This document shows positions 52,513 through 62,119 of a stretch of DNA of 64,000 nucleotides, piece after piece. Numbering within the stretch: the stretch's first letter is position 1; the number at the start of each line of letters is the position of its first letter. The notes below the pieces were generated by a model. It made no database searches. It saw nothing but the letters and a program-made list of their open reading frames with translations, and was not told where the DNA came from. The position numbers and the translations under genes were made by a program. The stretch comes from Streptomyces davaonensis JCM 4913 (GTDB lineage Bacteria > Actinomycetota > Actinomycetes > Streptomycetales > Streptomycetaceae): contig NC_020504.1 in the NCBI RefSeq assembly GCF_000349325.1, positions 1,832,053 to 1,896,052 on the forward strand, in the 5' to 3' direction.

Positions 52513-53286
52513 ATGACTCTCACCCAGCACGACATCGACCAGGAGATCGCGGCCGAGCACGCCGCGTACGAGAAGCGGATCGCGGACGGCGCGCCCGTGG
52601 AGCATCACCCGCGGCGCGACTACGCGCCGTACCGTTCCTCCGTGCTGCGCCACCCCAAGCAGCCGCCGGTCGCGATCGACGTCAGCAAGGACCCGGAGCT
52701 GGTGGAGCTGCACTCCCCCGCCTTCGGGGAGCGGGACATCACCGAGATCGACAATGACCTGACCCGGCAGCACAGCGGTGAGCCGATCGGTGAGCGGATC
52801 ACCGTCTCCGGGCGGCTCCTGGACCGCTCCGGGCGCCCGGTGCGCGGTCAGCTCGTGGAGATCTGGCAGGCCAACTCGGCGGGCCGCTACGCCCATCAGC
52901 GCGAGCAGCACGACGCCCCGCTGGACCCCAACTTCACCGGCGTCGGCCGCACGCTCAGCGACGACAACGGCTTCTACACCTTCACCACCGTCCAGCCGGG
53001 CCCGTACCCCTGGCGCCAGCACCTCAACGCCTGGCGTCCCGCGCACATCCACTTCTCGGTCTTCGGCACGGCGTTCACCCAGCGGCTGGTGACGCAGATG
53101 TACTTCCCGAGCGACCCGCTCTTCCCCTACGACCCGATCATCCAGTCGGTGACGGACGACGCGGCCCGCCAGCGGCTGATCGCCACCTACGACCACAGCC
53201 TGTCGGTACCGGAGTTCTCCATGGGCTACCACTGGGACATCGTGCTCGACGGCCCGAACGCCACCTGGATCGAGGAAGGGCGCTGA
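52513..53286 (+). CDS. pcaH: Protocatechuate 3,4-dioxygenase beta subunit
   Basis: 257 residues from ATG 52513. Non-haem Fe(III) ligands are in place: Tyr126 (AGRYAHQ), Tyr165 (GPYPWRQ), His178 and His180 (PAHIHFS). Intradiol ring cleavage of protocatechuate to 3-carboxy-cis,cis-muconate, in complex with PcaG. The intradiol signature VEIWQANSAGRY is intact. Confidence 0.95.
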   Translation: MTLTQHDIDQEIAAEHAAYEKRIADGAPVEHHPRRDYAPYRSSVLRHPKQPPVAIDVSKDPELVELHSPAFGERDITEIDNDLTRQHSGEPIGERITVSGRLLDRSGRPVRGQLVEIWQANSAGRYAHQREQHDAPLDPNFTGVGRTLSDDNGFYTFTTVQPGPYPWRQHLNAWRPAHIHFSVFGTAFTQRLVTQMYFPSDPLFPYDPIIQSVTDDAARQRLIATYDHSLSVPEFSMGYHWDIVLDGPNATWIEEGR

Positions 53287-53291
53287 CCGCC

Positions 53292-53897
53292 ATGACGAAG
53301 ATCGACACGAATCGCCCCGAGACCGTGCTGCCCACGCCCTCGCACACGGTCGGCCCCTTCTACGGCCACGCCCTGCCCTTCCCCGGCGGCGGCGACATCG
53401 CCCCGGTCGGCCACCCGGACACCATCGCCGTCCAGGGATACGTGTACGACGGTGAGGGCAATCCGCTGCCGGACGCGTTCCTGGAACTGTGGGGTGCCGA
53501 TCCGGACGGCCGGGTGCCGCAGGTCGACGGATCCATGCGGCGCGACCCGGCCACCGGCGGCTTCCTGGGCCGCAACGGCGTGGAGTTCACCGGCTGGGGG
53601 CGGGTCCAGACCGACGCGAACGGCCACTGGAGCGCGCGGACGCTGCGGCCGGGAGCGCGCGGGCAGAGCGCGCCGTACCTCAGTGTGTGTCTGTTCGCGC
53701 GCGGGCTGCTCGTGCATCTGTACACGCGGATCTATCTGCCGGGCGACGAGGCGGCGCTGGCCGCGGACCCGTTGCTGTCCCGGGTGGATCCGGAGCGACG
53801 CGCCACGCTGATCGCGGCGGAGGAACGCCAAGGCACCTACCGTTTCGACATCCGCCTTCAGGGCGAGGGCGAGACGGTCTTCCTGGAGTTCCAGTGA
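53292..53897 (+). CDS. pcaG: Protocatechuate 3,4-dioxygenase alpha subunit
   Basis: 201 residues from ATG 53292, six bases after pcaH. It shares the intradiol fold (VGPFYGHALPF, LELWGADPDGR) but lacks the iron-binding Tyr/His set, as normal for the structural alpha subunit. Required with PcaH for the active (alpha-beta-Fe) unit. GTGA overlap with pcaB. Confidence 0.94.
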   Translation: MTKIDTNRPETVLPTPSHTVGPFYGHALPFPGGGDIAPVGHPDTIAVQGYVYDGEGNPLPDAFLELWGADPDGRVPQVDGSMRRDPATGGFLGRNGVEFTGWGRVQTDANGHWSARTLRPGARGQSAPYLSVCLFARGLLVHLYTRIYLPGDEAALAADPLLSRVDPERRATLIAAEERQGTYRFDIRLQGEGETVFLEFQ

Positions 53898-55207
53898 GTT
53901 CTGCCGATGTCGACAGCCTGCTCGGTCCCGGGTGGGCTCAGTGCGCCGCCGCGTCCGCGACGAGCGACACCGCCTTCCTCCAGGCCCTGTTGGACGCCGA
54001 GGCCGCGCTGACCCGCGCTCAGGGCCCGGCCGAGGCGGGCCGGGCGGTGACCGAGGCCGCCGACGTCGGCCGCTACGACCTGCCGTCGATCGCGCGGCGC
54101 GCCCGCGCGGGCGGCAACCCGGTCATCCCGCTGGTCGCCGATCTGACCGAGGCGGTGGGCGAGGAGTACGGCCCGTCCGTGCACCGGGGCGCGACCAGTC
54201 AGGACATCATGGACACCGCCACGATGCTGGTCGCCCACCGCGCCCTGGCCCCGCTCCTGACCGACCTCGCGCGCACCGCGTCGGCGCTGGCCCGGCTGGC
54301 GGCCGAGCAGCGGGACACCGCACTGCCCGGACGCACCCTCACCCAGCACGCCGTACCGACGACCTTCGGCCTGAAGGCGGCGGGCTGGCGTGCGCTGGTG
54401 CTGGACGCACGGGACCGAGTGACGGCCGTGCGGGAGTCGCTGCCGGTCCAACTCGGGGGCGCGGCCGGGACGTTGGCCGCCTTCGCCGCCTACGGCGCCG
54501 AGGACGCGACGGCGTTGGTCGCGGCGTATGCGCGGGAGGCCGGTCTCGCGGCGCCCGAGCTGCCGTGGCACACCCTGCGCACGCCCCTCGCGGATCTGGC
54601 CGGATGCCTGGCGTTCACGGCCGGGGCGCTGGGCAAGATCGCGGCGGATGTGCTGACACTGTCGCGGACCGAGATCGGCGAGCTGGCGGAGGGCAGTGGC
54701 GGCAGTTCGTCGGCCATGCCCCACAAGGCGAATCCGGTACGGTCCACGCTGGTCGCGGCGGCGGCCCGGCGGGCGCCGCAGCTCGCCGCCACGCTGTACG
54801 GGTCGCTGGTGGCCGAGGACGAGCGCCCGGCCGGCGCCTGGCACGCCGAGTGGGAGCCGCTGCGCGACCTGCTGCGGCTGATGGGCGGGGCCGCCCGGGA
54901 CGCGGCCGAACTCACCGAGGGGCTGCGGGTCGACGCGGACGCGATGCGCGAGCACCTCGGTCTCACCCACGGGTTGATCGTCTCGGAGCGGCTCTCCGCC
55001 GAGCTGGCGCCGGTGCTGGGTCGCGCCCGCGCCAAGACGCTCCTCACGGAACTGGCACGGCGTACCCACACCGAGGGCCGCACACTTACCGAACTCCTCT
55101 TGGAGGAGCCCGAGTTGAAGGGCCTCGACGTCACCGAGCTCACCGACCCCTCCCGATACACCGGCAGCGCCGCTGCCCTCACCGACCGTGCTCTGGAGCG
55201 ACGTTGA
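53894..55207 (+). CDS. pcaB: 3-carboxy-cis,cis-muconate cycloisomerase
   Basis: 437 residues from GTG 53894 (MSSADVDSLL). Fumarase/aspartase superfamily signature GSSSAMPHKANP at about 273-284, and SVHRGATSQDIMDTA earlier. Cyclises carboxymuconate to 4-carboxymuconolactone. The stop overlaps the pcaL TTG start (TTGA), coupling their translation. Confidence 0.94.
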   Translation: MSSADVDSLLGPGWAQCAAASATSDTAFLQALLDAEAALTRAQGPAEAGRAVTEAADVGRYDLPSIARRARAGGNPVIPLVADLTEAVGEEYGPSVHRGATSQDIMDTATMLVAHRALAPLLTDLARTASALARLAAEQRDTALPGRTLTQHAVPTTFGLKAAGWRALVLDARDRVTAVRESLPVQLGGAAGTLAAFAAYGAEDATALVAAYAREAGLAAPELPWHTLRTPLADLAGCLAFTAGALGKIAADVLTLSRTEIGELAEGSGGSSSAMPHKANPVRSTLVAAAARRAPQLAATLYGSLVAEDERPAGAWHAEWEPLRDLLRLMGGAARDAAELTEGLRVDADAMREHLGLTHGLIVSERLSAELAPVLGRARAKTLLTELARRTHTEGRTLTELLLEEPELKGLDVTELTDPSRYTGSAAALTDRALERR

Positions 55208-56322
55208 CCGACCTTCTCCTCAACCACCGCGTCGAGGGCTCCGCTTCGGCGCCCCCACTGCTGCTCGGTCCTTCGCTGGGCACCTCGTACGCCCTGTGGG
55301 ACGCGGTAGCGCCCGAGCTGTCCATCGGGCACCGGGTGGTCCGTTGGGACCTGCCCGGACACGGCGGCTCGGCCGCGGACCTGATCGGGCCCGGGGCGAG
55401 TGTCGGGGACCTGGCCGGTCTGGTGCTGCGGCTCGCCGACTCACTCGGCGTGGCACGGTTCGCGTACGCCGGGGTGTCGCTCGGTGGTGCCGTGGGCCTT
55501 CATCTGGCCGTGCACCACCCCGACCGCGTGGCCTCGCTCGCCGTGATCTGTTCCTCGGCCCACTTCAACGGGGCGAAGCCGTGGCAGGAGCGGGCCGCGC
55601 TGGTGCGTGCCGAGGGTCTTGCCGGGCTGGCCGAGGGGGCGAACTCCCGTTGGTTCACGGCCGGGTTCACCGTGCAGCGGCTCGTCCAGGACCATCGGGA
55701 GGCCGACCCGGAGGCGTACGCGGCGTGCTGTGACGCGCTGGCCGCGTTCGATCTGCGCGACCGGCTCACGGAGATCTCTGCGCCGACCCTGCTGATCGCG
55801 GGACGGGAGGATCCGGCGACCCCGCCGGTCCATCTGCGGGAGATCGCGGACGCGGTCCCGGGCGCCGCTCTCCTGGAGCTGCCCGGCGCCTCCCACCTGG
55901 CGCCCGTGCAATGCCCGGAGGCCGTACTGACGGCCCTGCGCACCCACTTCGACGGCGCCGCCCCGCGCGGTATGGAAGTGCGCCGGGAAGTCCTCGGCGA
56001 CACGCACGTGGACCGCGCCCAGGCCCGCCAGACGCCCTTCACGGCACGCTTCCAGGACTTCATCTCCCGCTACGCCTGGGGCGAGATCTGGACCGACCCC
56101 ACGCTCAGCCGCCGCGAGCGCAGCATGATCACCCTGACCGCGCTGGTCGCCCACGGCCACTACGACGAGCTGGCGATGCATGTGCGGGCGGCCCGGCGCA
56201 ACGGGCTCACCCCGGAGGAGATCGGCGCGGTGCTCCTGCAGACAGCCGTGTACTGCGGCGTGCCCGCGGCCAACTCGGCGTTCGCCACGGCGCAGCGGGT
56301 GCTGGCGGAGGAAGAAGACTGA
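55204..56322 (+). CDS. pcaL: PcaL: fused 3-oxoadipate enol-lactonase (PcaD) and 4-carboxymuconolactone decarboxylase (PcaC)
   Basis: 372 residues from TTG 55204. Residues 1-248 are an alpha/beta hydrolase: oxyanion region LGPSLGTS, nucleophile Ser92 in AGVSLGG, catalytic His in GASHLAP. Residues 255-372 are a carboxymuconolactone-decarboxylase domain (RYAWGEIWTDPTLSRRERSM, LVAHGHYDELAMHV, AVYCGVPAANSAF). The fusion carries out two consecutive steps and is known in Rhodococcus and Streptomyces. Last gene of the operon. Confidence 0.95.
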   Translation: MTDLLLNHRVEGSASAPPLLLGPSLGTSYALWDAVAPELSIGHRVVRWDLPGHGGSAADLIGPGASVGDLAGLVLRLADSLGVARFAYAGVSLGGAVGLHLAVHHPDRVASLAVICSSAHFNGAKPWQERAALVRAEGLAGLAEGANSRWFTAGFTVQRLVQDHREADPEAYAACCDALAAFDLRDRLTEISAPTLLIAGREDPATPPVHLREIADAVPGAALLELPGASHLAPVQCPEAVLTALRTHFDGAAPRGMEVRREVLGDTHVDRAQARQTPFTARFQDFISRYAWGEIWTDPTLSRRERSMITLTALVAHGHYDELAMHVRAARRNGLTPEEIGAVLLQTAVYCGVPAANSAFATAQRVLAEEED

Positions 56323-56323
56323 A

Positions 56324-56368
56324 CCCCCGCCCCGGTCACTCCAGTTGGACCCCCGCCCCAGTCACTCC
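56324..56368. repeat. Two 19-bp direct repeats between pcaL and the ATPase gene
   Basis: CCCCCGCCCC(G/A)GTCACTCC occurs at 56324-56342 and 56350-56368, 26 bases apart. The second copy covers the stop codon of the minus-strand gene. Probably a local duplication; no hairpin is formed, so no obvious terminator separates the convergent genes. Confidence 0.6.
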
Positions 56369-59050
56369 CGCAGAGCCCCCGTGGCCAGCATCTCCTCCGC
56401 CCTCGCCACCAGGCCGTCGGCGCCGCACAGCCGCGCCAGGGTCAGACCCCGGCTGAGTTCCGCGGTGGAGCGGGACGCGATGCCGTACTCGATCCGAGCG
56501 GCCGCGTGTTCGTACTGGCAGGGCGAGGCGTCCAGGAAGGTGACCGCCTGCGCAGCGAGCCGCACCGCGCGCTGACCGGTCTCCAGAGCGGCGGCGCAGC
56601 GCAGGGCCTCACCGATGGCCGTGTCGGTGCCGAAGCGCTCGGCGTGCCGACGGACGTCGGTGGCCAGTTGGGCGGCCCGCGCCGGGTCCTCGGTGGCGAG
56701 AGCGCGGGCGAGGTCGACGGCCCAGGGCACCATGACGGTGTTGTGGTGTCCGCGGGCGGTGGCCGCCTTCTCGGCCTCCTCCAGTTCGTTGATGCCGTCC
56801 TTGGTGCGGCCGACGGCGAGCAGCAGCCGGCCGCGCACCGAGCGCGGGTCGGGCAGCACGATGGTGGACGGGTACGGCGGGGCGAAGCCGTACTGCTCGG
56901 CCACCTCCCAGGCCTCCTCGACATGGCCGCGGGCCAGCAGGGTGTCGACGAGGTTGCAGGTGGCGGACCAGTACAGCGGCAGCCCGCGGCCCACGCGCTC
57001 GGCCAGCCGCAGCGATTCGCGCAGCGACTTCTCCGCCTCCCGCAACCGGCCCCGCCTGCGGTGGCCGAAACCGACGTAGGCATGGGCCAGGGCGAGATGG
57101 CCGCCGCTCCAGCCCGCCGACTCGTATGCCCGCAGCGCCTCGGTGTAGAGGGCTTCGGCGCGGTCGAGCCGGTCCGTGTAGGCGTACGCGTTGGCCAGCA
57201 TCATCAGCAGCTCGATGCCCCACTCGGGGTCGGTCCAGCCGAGGCCGGGCGCGAGGCGGCCGTTGACGAGGGCGCGGTCGCACAGTTCCGCGACCTCCTC
57301 GGCGTTCTCGCCGCGGGCCATGGCGTCGAAGCCGCGCAGGATGAGCAGGGCGCGCTCGGAGTTGTCGCGGCCGGTGCAGGAACGGGCGAGTTCGGCGAGT
57401 GTCTCGGAGCGCTCGGGCGAGGTGGCCTCGCCCGCGTAGATGCCCTCCCACATGAACTGCACGGCCTGCAGACGCAGTCGGGCGGGCCCGGACTCGTGCC
57501 GGGCGGCCTCCGCCTCGACCGTGCGGACGGCCTCCTCCAACTGGTCGTTGTGGAGCAGGGCTTGGGAGAGCCGATAGACGGCGTCCACCCGCTCGGTGCC
57601 GTCGAGTCCGGGCATCGCGAGCGCGCTGCGCAGATGGCTGATGGTGGTGGCCGGTGCGGTCAGCAGGGCGGCGCAGCCCAGTTCGTACAGGACGTGCGGG
57701 TGGATCTCCGGCCGGGGCGGCTCGCGCAGCGCTCGCTCCAGACAGCGGCGGGCCGCGTCCGGGGGGGGCGCCGACGGCGAGATGTTCCTGGGCGGCGGAG
57801 CGCAGTTGGCCCACGAGTTCGGCGTCGTCGTCCGGATGGACCTCCAGCAGATGCCGGGAGGCGGCCGCCGGGCCGCGCCCGGAGTCGGTGACCACGCGGG
57901 CGGCGATGCCGTGCATGGCGGTGCACAGGGCGGGCGGGATGGAGTTGTAGACGGCGGTGGCGATCAGCGGGTGGACGAACTCCAGGTCGCCCTCCTCCGC
58001 CGGGGCCGCCGCCGGGTCGGGGGCGGTGAGAATACGGGCGGTGCGCAGGAGTTCGGCGCAGCGGACCGCGTCGTCGCGGCTCATGGTGGCGAGCTGGGCG
58101 ACCTGGTCGACGGTGATCCCGGCGCCGAGGATGGCGGCCGCCCAGGCGAACCGGGTGGCCTCGATGCCGAGTCCCTCCAGGCGGGCGACGAGACCGCCCC
58201 CGCGGGCCGAGCGGTTCAGGGCGCGCAGTTCGGCCGCGGAGGACTCGACCGGTTCCATCTCGCTGTCCTGCACCTTGGCGAGCAGCTCGACGGTCTCGTA
58301 GGGATTGCCCGCGGTGACGGCCCAGACCTCGCGGCAGAACGCGGCGTCGGCGTGCCCGCCGAGGGTCGCGCGGGTGAGGCCCGCGGTGGCGTCCGGGGTC
58401 AGCGCGCTCAGCGTGGCGACGGGGCGGCTCGCCGTGGCGGCCACCGCGTCGAGGTGGCGGGCGCTCTCGCCGCGTACGTCGCCGGGCCTGCGGGCCACCA
58501 CGACCAGCACGGACAGGTCGGCGAGGCGCTCGGCGAAGGCGGCGAGCCAGCGCAGGGTCTCCTGGTCGGCCCAGTGGGCGTCGTCGATGAGCAGCACCAG
58601 CGGCCAGTCGCGCCGTGCGAGCCGTCGTACGGCCGCCACCAGGCCGTCGCACACGCCCTGCGGGTCGGCGCGGCGATCGCCGGGGTCCGCTATGCCGAGG
58701 GCGGGGCCCGCGATGTCGTACCAGTCGCCGAGGTACTCGCGGGCCTCCTCGGGCAGCAGGGACACCAGCGCGGGCTGGAGCAAGTGCCGTACCACGTAGA
58801 AGGGAACGGACTTCAGGGCCTCGCCGCCGCGGGCCGACCACACGTGGCAGCCGCGCGCCTCGGCGATCCGTCGCGTTTCGGCCAGCAGGGCAGTCTTGCC
58901 GAGGCCGGCTTCGCCCCGGATGACCAACAGGCTTCCCGAGGAGGACCGGTCGGCGCAGAGGGTGTCCACCGCCCGTCGCACGGCGGCGACTTCGGACTCG
59001 CGCTCCCACAGGGAAGCCGAGGCGGCCGCTGTGGGCCGTACCTCCGTCAT
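56362..59050 (-). pseudogene. Large AAA-type ATPase/TPR regulator (LuxR-like without HTH), frameshifted at a G8 run
   Basis: Start ATG 59050 with GGAGG seven bases upstream. N-terminal ATPase: Walker A GEAGLGKT (46-53), Walker B LVLLIDDAHWAD (about 160). After residue 427 the frame fails at eight G's (57761-57768); deleting one G joins it to a TPR-rich second half (HLRSALAMPG, ALLHNDQLEEAVRTVEAEAAR, YTDRLDRAEALYTEALRAYESAGW) ending ATGALRE at 56362, 895 residues in all. The usual C-terminal LuxR helix-turn-helix is absent. Homopolymer length makes assembly error, natural mutation or phase variation all possible. Gene has no obvious link to pca beyond position. Confidence 0.82.
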
Positions 59051-59244
59051 CCCGCTACCTCCCCAAGTCGCCCGAACGACGTACAGGCATCGAGCGTAGT
59101 CCTCCGGCCGCACGGTTGGAGGGCGGTCCGGGGAGCTGTTGCCGTGACGGGTGACGGAGTGTTCGGGAAGATGACAACCGGGCCGGCCGGTCGGGTCCGG
59201 AGCCCTCTCATCCGGCTTTCACCGATGCCTCATACGGTGGGGGC

Positions 59245-60300
59245 ATGACGCAGGTGACTCCTCCCGGGTGGTATCCCGACCCGGGGCAGACAAGTGACGG
59301 TCCCGCCACCGAGCGCTGGTGGGACGGCAAGGCATGGACGGACCGGACCCGCCCCGTGGGATCGGCCGCCGCATGGGGTCCGCCGGCGCCTTCGCCGGCC
59401 GCCGGGACTCCACCGGCATATCCGGCCCAAGCGGAATTTCCGACCCAGCCGGGCTATCCCGGCCAGCCGGGGTATCCGGTCCATCCCGGGTATCAGGGGT
59501 ATCCGACGCCTCCGCCCGCCGGTCAGCGGCGCGGGCTGCGGAGGGGCATAGCCGTGGCGGTGGCCGCCGCGGTCCTCGCGAGCATCGGGGTGGGCGTGTA
59601 CGTCCTCGCCGACAGCGGGGGTTCGGACGGCGGCTCCGCCAACTCCCGGCCGGGGCAGGGCAGTCCCTTCGGCGACGGCGGGTCCGGGGGTTCCGGTGAC
59701 TCGGGTGGCTCTGGCGGCTCCGGTGGTTCCGATGGGCCGTCCCCGAGTCCGGAGGGATCCGAGGCGCCGCGGATCGAGAGCGGTTCGGTGACGGACGCGA
59801 TCAGCGGGATCAGCCTGCCGGTGCCGGACGGCTGGTACGGCCAGGAGATCACCGCGGGCGCGTCGGTGACGTCGGACGAGACGTACAAGTGCCCCGACGA
59901 CACCTCTTCGACCTGCACCAAGGGCGGCGCCTACTCGGCACCGGCGAGCCTGCTCGGCACCACCGGCACGAGCGCCGAGGAGGTGGCGAAGGCGGACATC
60001 GAGAAGAACGCCGAACAGTCCTACGGCGAGGGCTACGGCGGGATCACCTCGCACGACGTACTCGCCTCCAAGGCCGTGACCGTGGCCGGGCAGAAGGGCT
60101 ACCTGGTGCGCTGGAAGGCGATCACCGCCAAGGGCGCCGACGGCTACGTCGAGTCCCTCGCCTTCCCCTCCCCCGCGGACTCCGGCCAGATCGTGGTGGT
60201 CCGCTTCGGTGTCGACGTCGGCGAGCAGCAGTCCGTCATCGACGAGATCACCGAGGGCATCGAGGTCGCGTCCGGCGGGGGCAACGGCCAGGACGTCTGA
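59245..60300 (+). CDS. DUF2510 membrane protein with large extracellular domain
   Basis: 351 residues from ATG 59245. The N-terminal DUF2510 motif PPGWYPDP...RWWDGKAWTDRT is cytoplasmic. A Pro/Gly/Tyr-rich linker of GYPGQPGYPVHPGYQGYP type leads to one transmembrane helix (about 102-122, AVAVAAAVLASIGVGVYVLA). A Gly/Ser-rich spacer (125-170) precedes a folded exported domain with two Cys (YKCPDDTSSTCTKG). Function unknown; single gene ended by a very strong hairpin. Confidence 0.87.
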   Translation: MTQVTPPGWYPDPGQTSDGPATERWWDGKAWTDRTRPVGSAAAWGPPAPSPAAGTPPAYPAQAEFPTQPGYPGQPGYPVHPGYQGYPTPPPAGQRRGLRRGIAVAVAAAVLASIGVGVYVLADSGGSDGGSANSRPGQGSPFGDGGSGGSGDSGGSGGSGGSDGPSPSPEGSEAPRIESGSVTDAISGISLPVPDGWYGQEITAGASVTSDETYKCPDDTSSTCTKGGAYSAPASLLGTTGTSAEEVAKADIEKNAEQSYGEGYGGITSHDVLASKAVTVAGQKGYLVRWKAITAKGADGYVESLAFPSPADSGQIVVVRFGVDVGEQQSVIDEITEGIEVASGGGNGQDV

Positions 60301-60318
60301 GGCCCCCGGAAACCATGC

Positions 60319-60363
60319 GGCCGGGTGGGGCACCTCTCCGCTGAAGAGGGACCCCACCCGGCC
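60319..60363 (+). terminator. Strong terminator after the DUF2510 gene
   Basis: A 12-bp outer stem, GGCCGGGTGGGG / CCCCACCCGGCC, with an inner 5-bp stem, CCTCT / AGAGG, 18 bases after the stop. One of the strongest hairpins in the window. Confidence 0.88.
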
Positions 60364-60479
60364 GGGGGGTGCGCGCCGCCCCCGTCCCCACGGTGCGGCG
60401 CGTGCAGGTCACCGTCCAGTCATCCCGCGGACGGCGGCCTGAGCTCTATTTCAGGCCCGGCCTCGTGTCAGGCCCAGCT

Positions 60480-61094
60480 TCATTTCAGCCCCAGTGCGGG
60501 CAGTACCGCGGCCTCCACGAACCGGAGCAGATAGTCGGGGTCGGCGAACTCGCCCTCCAGGACCGGCCGGGCCCGCAGCACGCCGAAGATCTGCGCGGCG
60601 ACGTACGGCAGCGCGGGATGGTCGGCGGCGACCTCTCCGCGCTCGACCCCACGCTGGATGATCTTCCGGAGCGCGGCCAGCTCCGGCTCGACGAGCGCCT
60701 CGCGCAGCGCCCGCTGGAGTTCGGGGTCCTGGGTGACCGCGTGCCCGAAGGCCTGGAGCAGGATCGTGGTGTCGCCGGACAGGTCGCCCGCCGCCCGGCC
60801 CGCCGCGCGCAGGTCCCCCGCGAGCGTCCCGGTGTCGATTCCGCCGAAGCGCGGACACCTGCTGGCCCGCAGGGCCGCCGCGACGAACTGGGGCTTGGTC
60901 TTCCACTGCCGGTAGAGCGTGGACTTGCTGCACCGCGTGCTCGCGGCGATGCCCTCCATGGTGACGGCGTCGTATCCGCACTCACGGATCTGGTCGAGGA
61001 CGGCGTCGAAGAACTCCTGCTCACGCTCGGGCGTGATCTTGGAGCGGCGCGAGGCGGCGACCGTCTCCGGTCCGTCCGCGGCCTGCGACGTCAT
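60480..61094 (-). CDS. TetR family transcriptional regulator
   Basis: 204 residues from ATG 61094 (GAGGAG upstream at good spacing; GTG 61100 is too close to it). HTH: MEGIAASTRCSKSTLYRQWKTKPQFV. The C-terminal ligand domain, including AALRKIIQRGVERGEVAADH, is typical of TetR/AcrR members with TetR_C. Divergent from the PAP2/DMT operon, with a 16-bp-periodic repeat array between. It very likely controls itself and that operon. Confidence 0.92.
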   Translation of the reverse strand: MTSQAADGPETVAASRRSKITPEREQEFFDAVLDQIRECGYDAVTMEGIAASTRCSKSTLYRQWKTKPQFVAAALRASRCPRFGGIDTGTLAGDLRAAGRAAGDLSGDTTILLQAFGHAVTQDPELQRALREALVEPELAALRKIIQRGVERGEVAADHPALPYVAAQIFGVLRARPVLEGEFADPDYLLRFVEAAVLPALGLK

Positions 61095-61135
61095 CGGCAC
61101 TTCTCCTCGGCTCGGGGCTTCCAGTGTGGCCTATG

Positions 61136-61229
61136 TCAATCGATACGCCAGTGTACCGGTACCCGGCCGTATCGGTACACTGCCGTATCGGTACAGTGGC
61201 GTTTCGGTACTCGCCCGTATCGATGAGTT
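61136..61229. promoter_or_regulatory. 16-bp-periodic operator array between tetR and the PAP2/DMT operon
   Basis: Five contiguous 16-base units from 61150: one inverted (AGTGTACCGGTACCCG, 61150-61165) then direct copies at 61166, 61182, 61198 and 61214 built on GCCGTATCGGTACA.T. A sixth, partial inverted copy (CGATACGCC) precedes. Sequence decays towards the right. Inverted first unit plus direct copies gives overlapping dyads. Tandem TetR sites covering both promoters is the simplest reading. Confidence 0.75.
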
Positions 61230-61309
61230 AGGCACGCTCGCGGAGTCACCAGCTCCGTGGGCCGCCGCCCGCACCACCCACGCACCACCGTCAGCGAAAG
61301 GGCCGGGGG

Positions 61310-62119
61310 ATGAATGCCCGCACCGAGCCTGCACCAGCGAAGTCGGACGCCGTAGCGCGTCCGCCGCTCGTCCGAGAGCTCCTGCTCGTCGCAGGGCTCT
61401 TCCTCGTCTACAAGTTCGGCCGACAGCTGGCCACCGGTCACACCGGTGAGGCCTTCCGCAACGCGGACCGCGTGTGGGACCTGGAACGAGCCGTCCATCT
61501 GCCCGGCGAGGGCTCGGTGCAGTCGGTGCTGCTGCACGGCGACACCCTGGTCCATGTCGCGAACACCTACTACGCGACCGTCCACTTCCCGGCCACCGTG
61601 GCCTTCCTGGTCTGGCTCTACCTGCGGCGCCCCACGCACTACGTGTGGGCCCGCCGGGTACTGGCCACGGTCACCACGGTCGCTCTGGTCGGCCACCTGC
61701 TCTTCCCGCTGGCCCCGCCCCGGATGCTCGCCGCGACCGGCCTGGTGGACACCGCGCGGGTGTACGGACCCTCCGTTTACGGCCCGCCCTCCAGCGACCA
61801 CCTGTCGAACCAGTTCGCGGCGATGCCCTCGCTGCACTTCGGCTGGGCCCTGATGGTGGCGATCGGCCTGATCGTCGCCACCCGCTCCCGCTGGCGCTGG
61901 CTGTGGCTGCTCCACCCCGTGCTGACCCTGCTGGTGATCGTGGGGACGGCCAACCACTACTGGCTCGACGCGATCGTGGCGGGCGTACTGCTCGCACTCA
62001 CGCTCGCCGTCATTCACCTGCCGCACCGCACCCGGACCACCGCGGGACGCGGCACCGAACACCTCGTACCGGCCGAAGTACCCGTTGACGAACCGACTCT
62101 CGTGGGAGCGGGCCGATGA
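61310..62119 (+). CDS. PAP2-superfamily membrane phosphatase/transferase
   Basis: 269 residues from ATG 61310 (GGGGG upstream). About six transmembrane helices. PAP2_3 active-site motifs are FAAMPSLHFGWALMV and ANHYWLDAIVAG (His and Asp). Members dephosphorylate lipid phosphates or transfer phospho-alcohol groups, like inositol-phosphorylceramide synthase. Its stop overlaps the DMT transporter ATG (ATGA). Expected to be under the divergent TetR. Confidence 0.88.
   Translation: MNARTEPAPAKSDAVARPPLVRELLLVAGLFLVYKFGRQLATGHTGEAFRNADRVWDLERAVHLPGEGSVQSVLLHGDTLVHVANTYYATVHFPATVAFLVWLYLRRPTHYVWARRVLATVTTVALVGHLLFPLAPPRMLAATGLVDTARVYGPSVYGPPSSDHLSNQFAAMPSLHFGWALMVAIGLIVATRSRWRWLWLLHPVLTLLVIVGTANHYWLDAIVAGVLLALTLAVIHLPHRTRTTAGRGTEHLVPAEVPVDEPTLVGAGR

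Noticed and set aside
57755..57775. Programmed ribosomal frameshift at the G8 run
   Set aside because: No downstream stimulatory structure or slippery heptamer in the right phase was evident; indel or assembly error is simpler.
61136..61229. Possible CRISPR array
   Set aside because: Units of 16 bases are contiguous with no spacers and decay gradually; they sit in a divergent promoter, so an operator array fits better. The same applies to 28653-28697.
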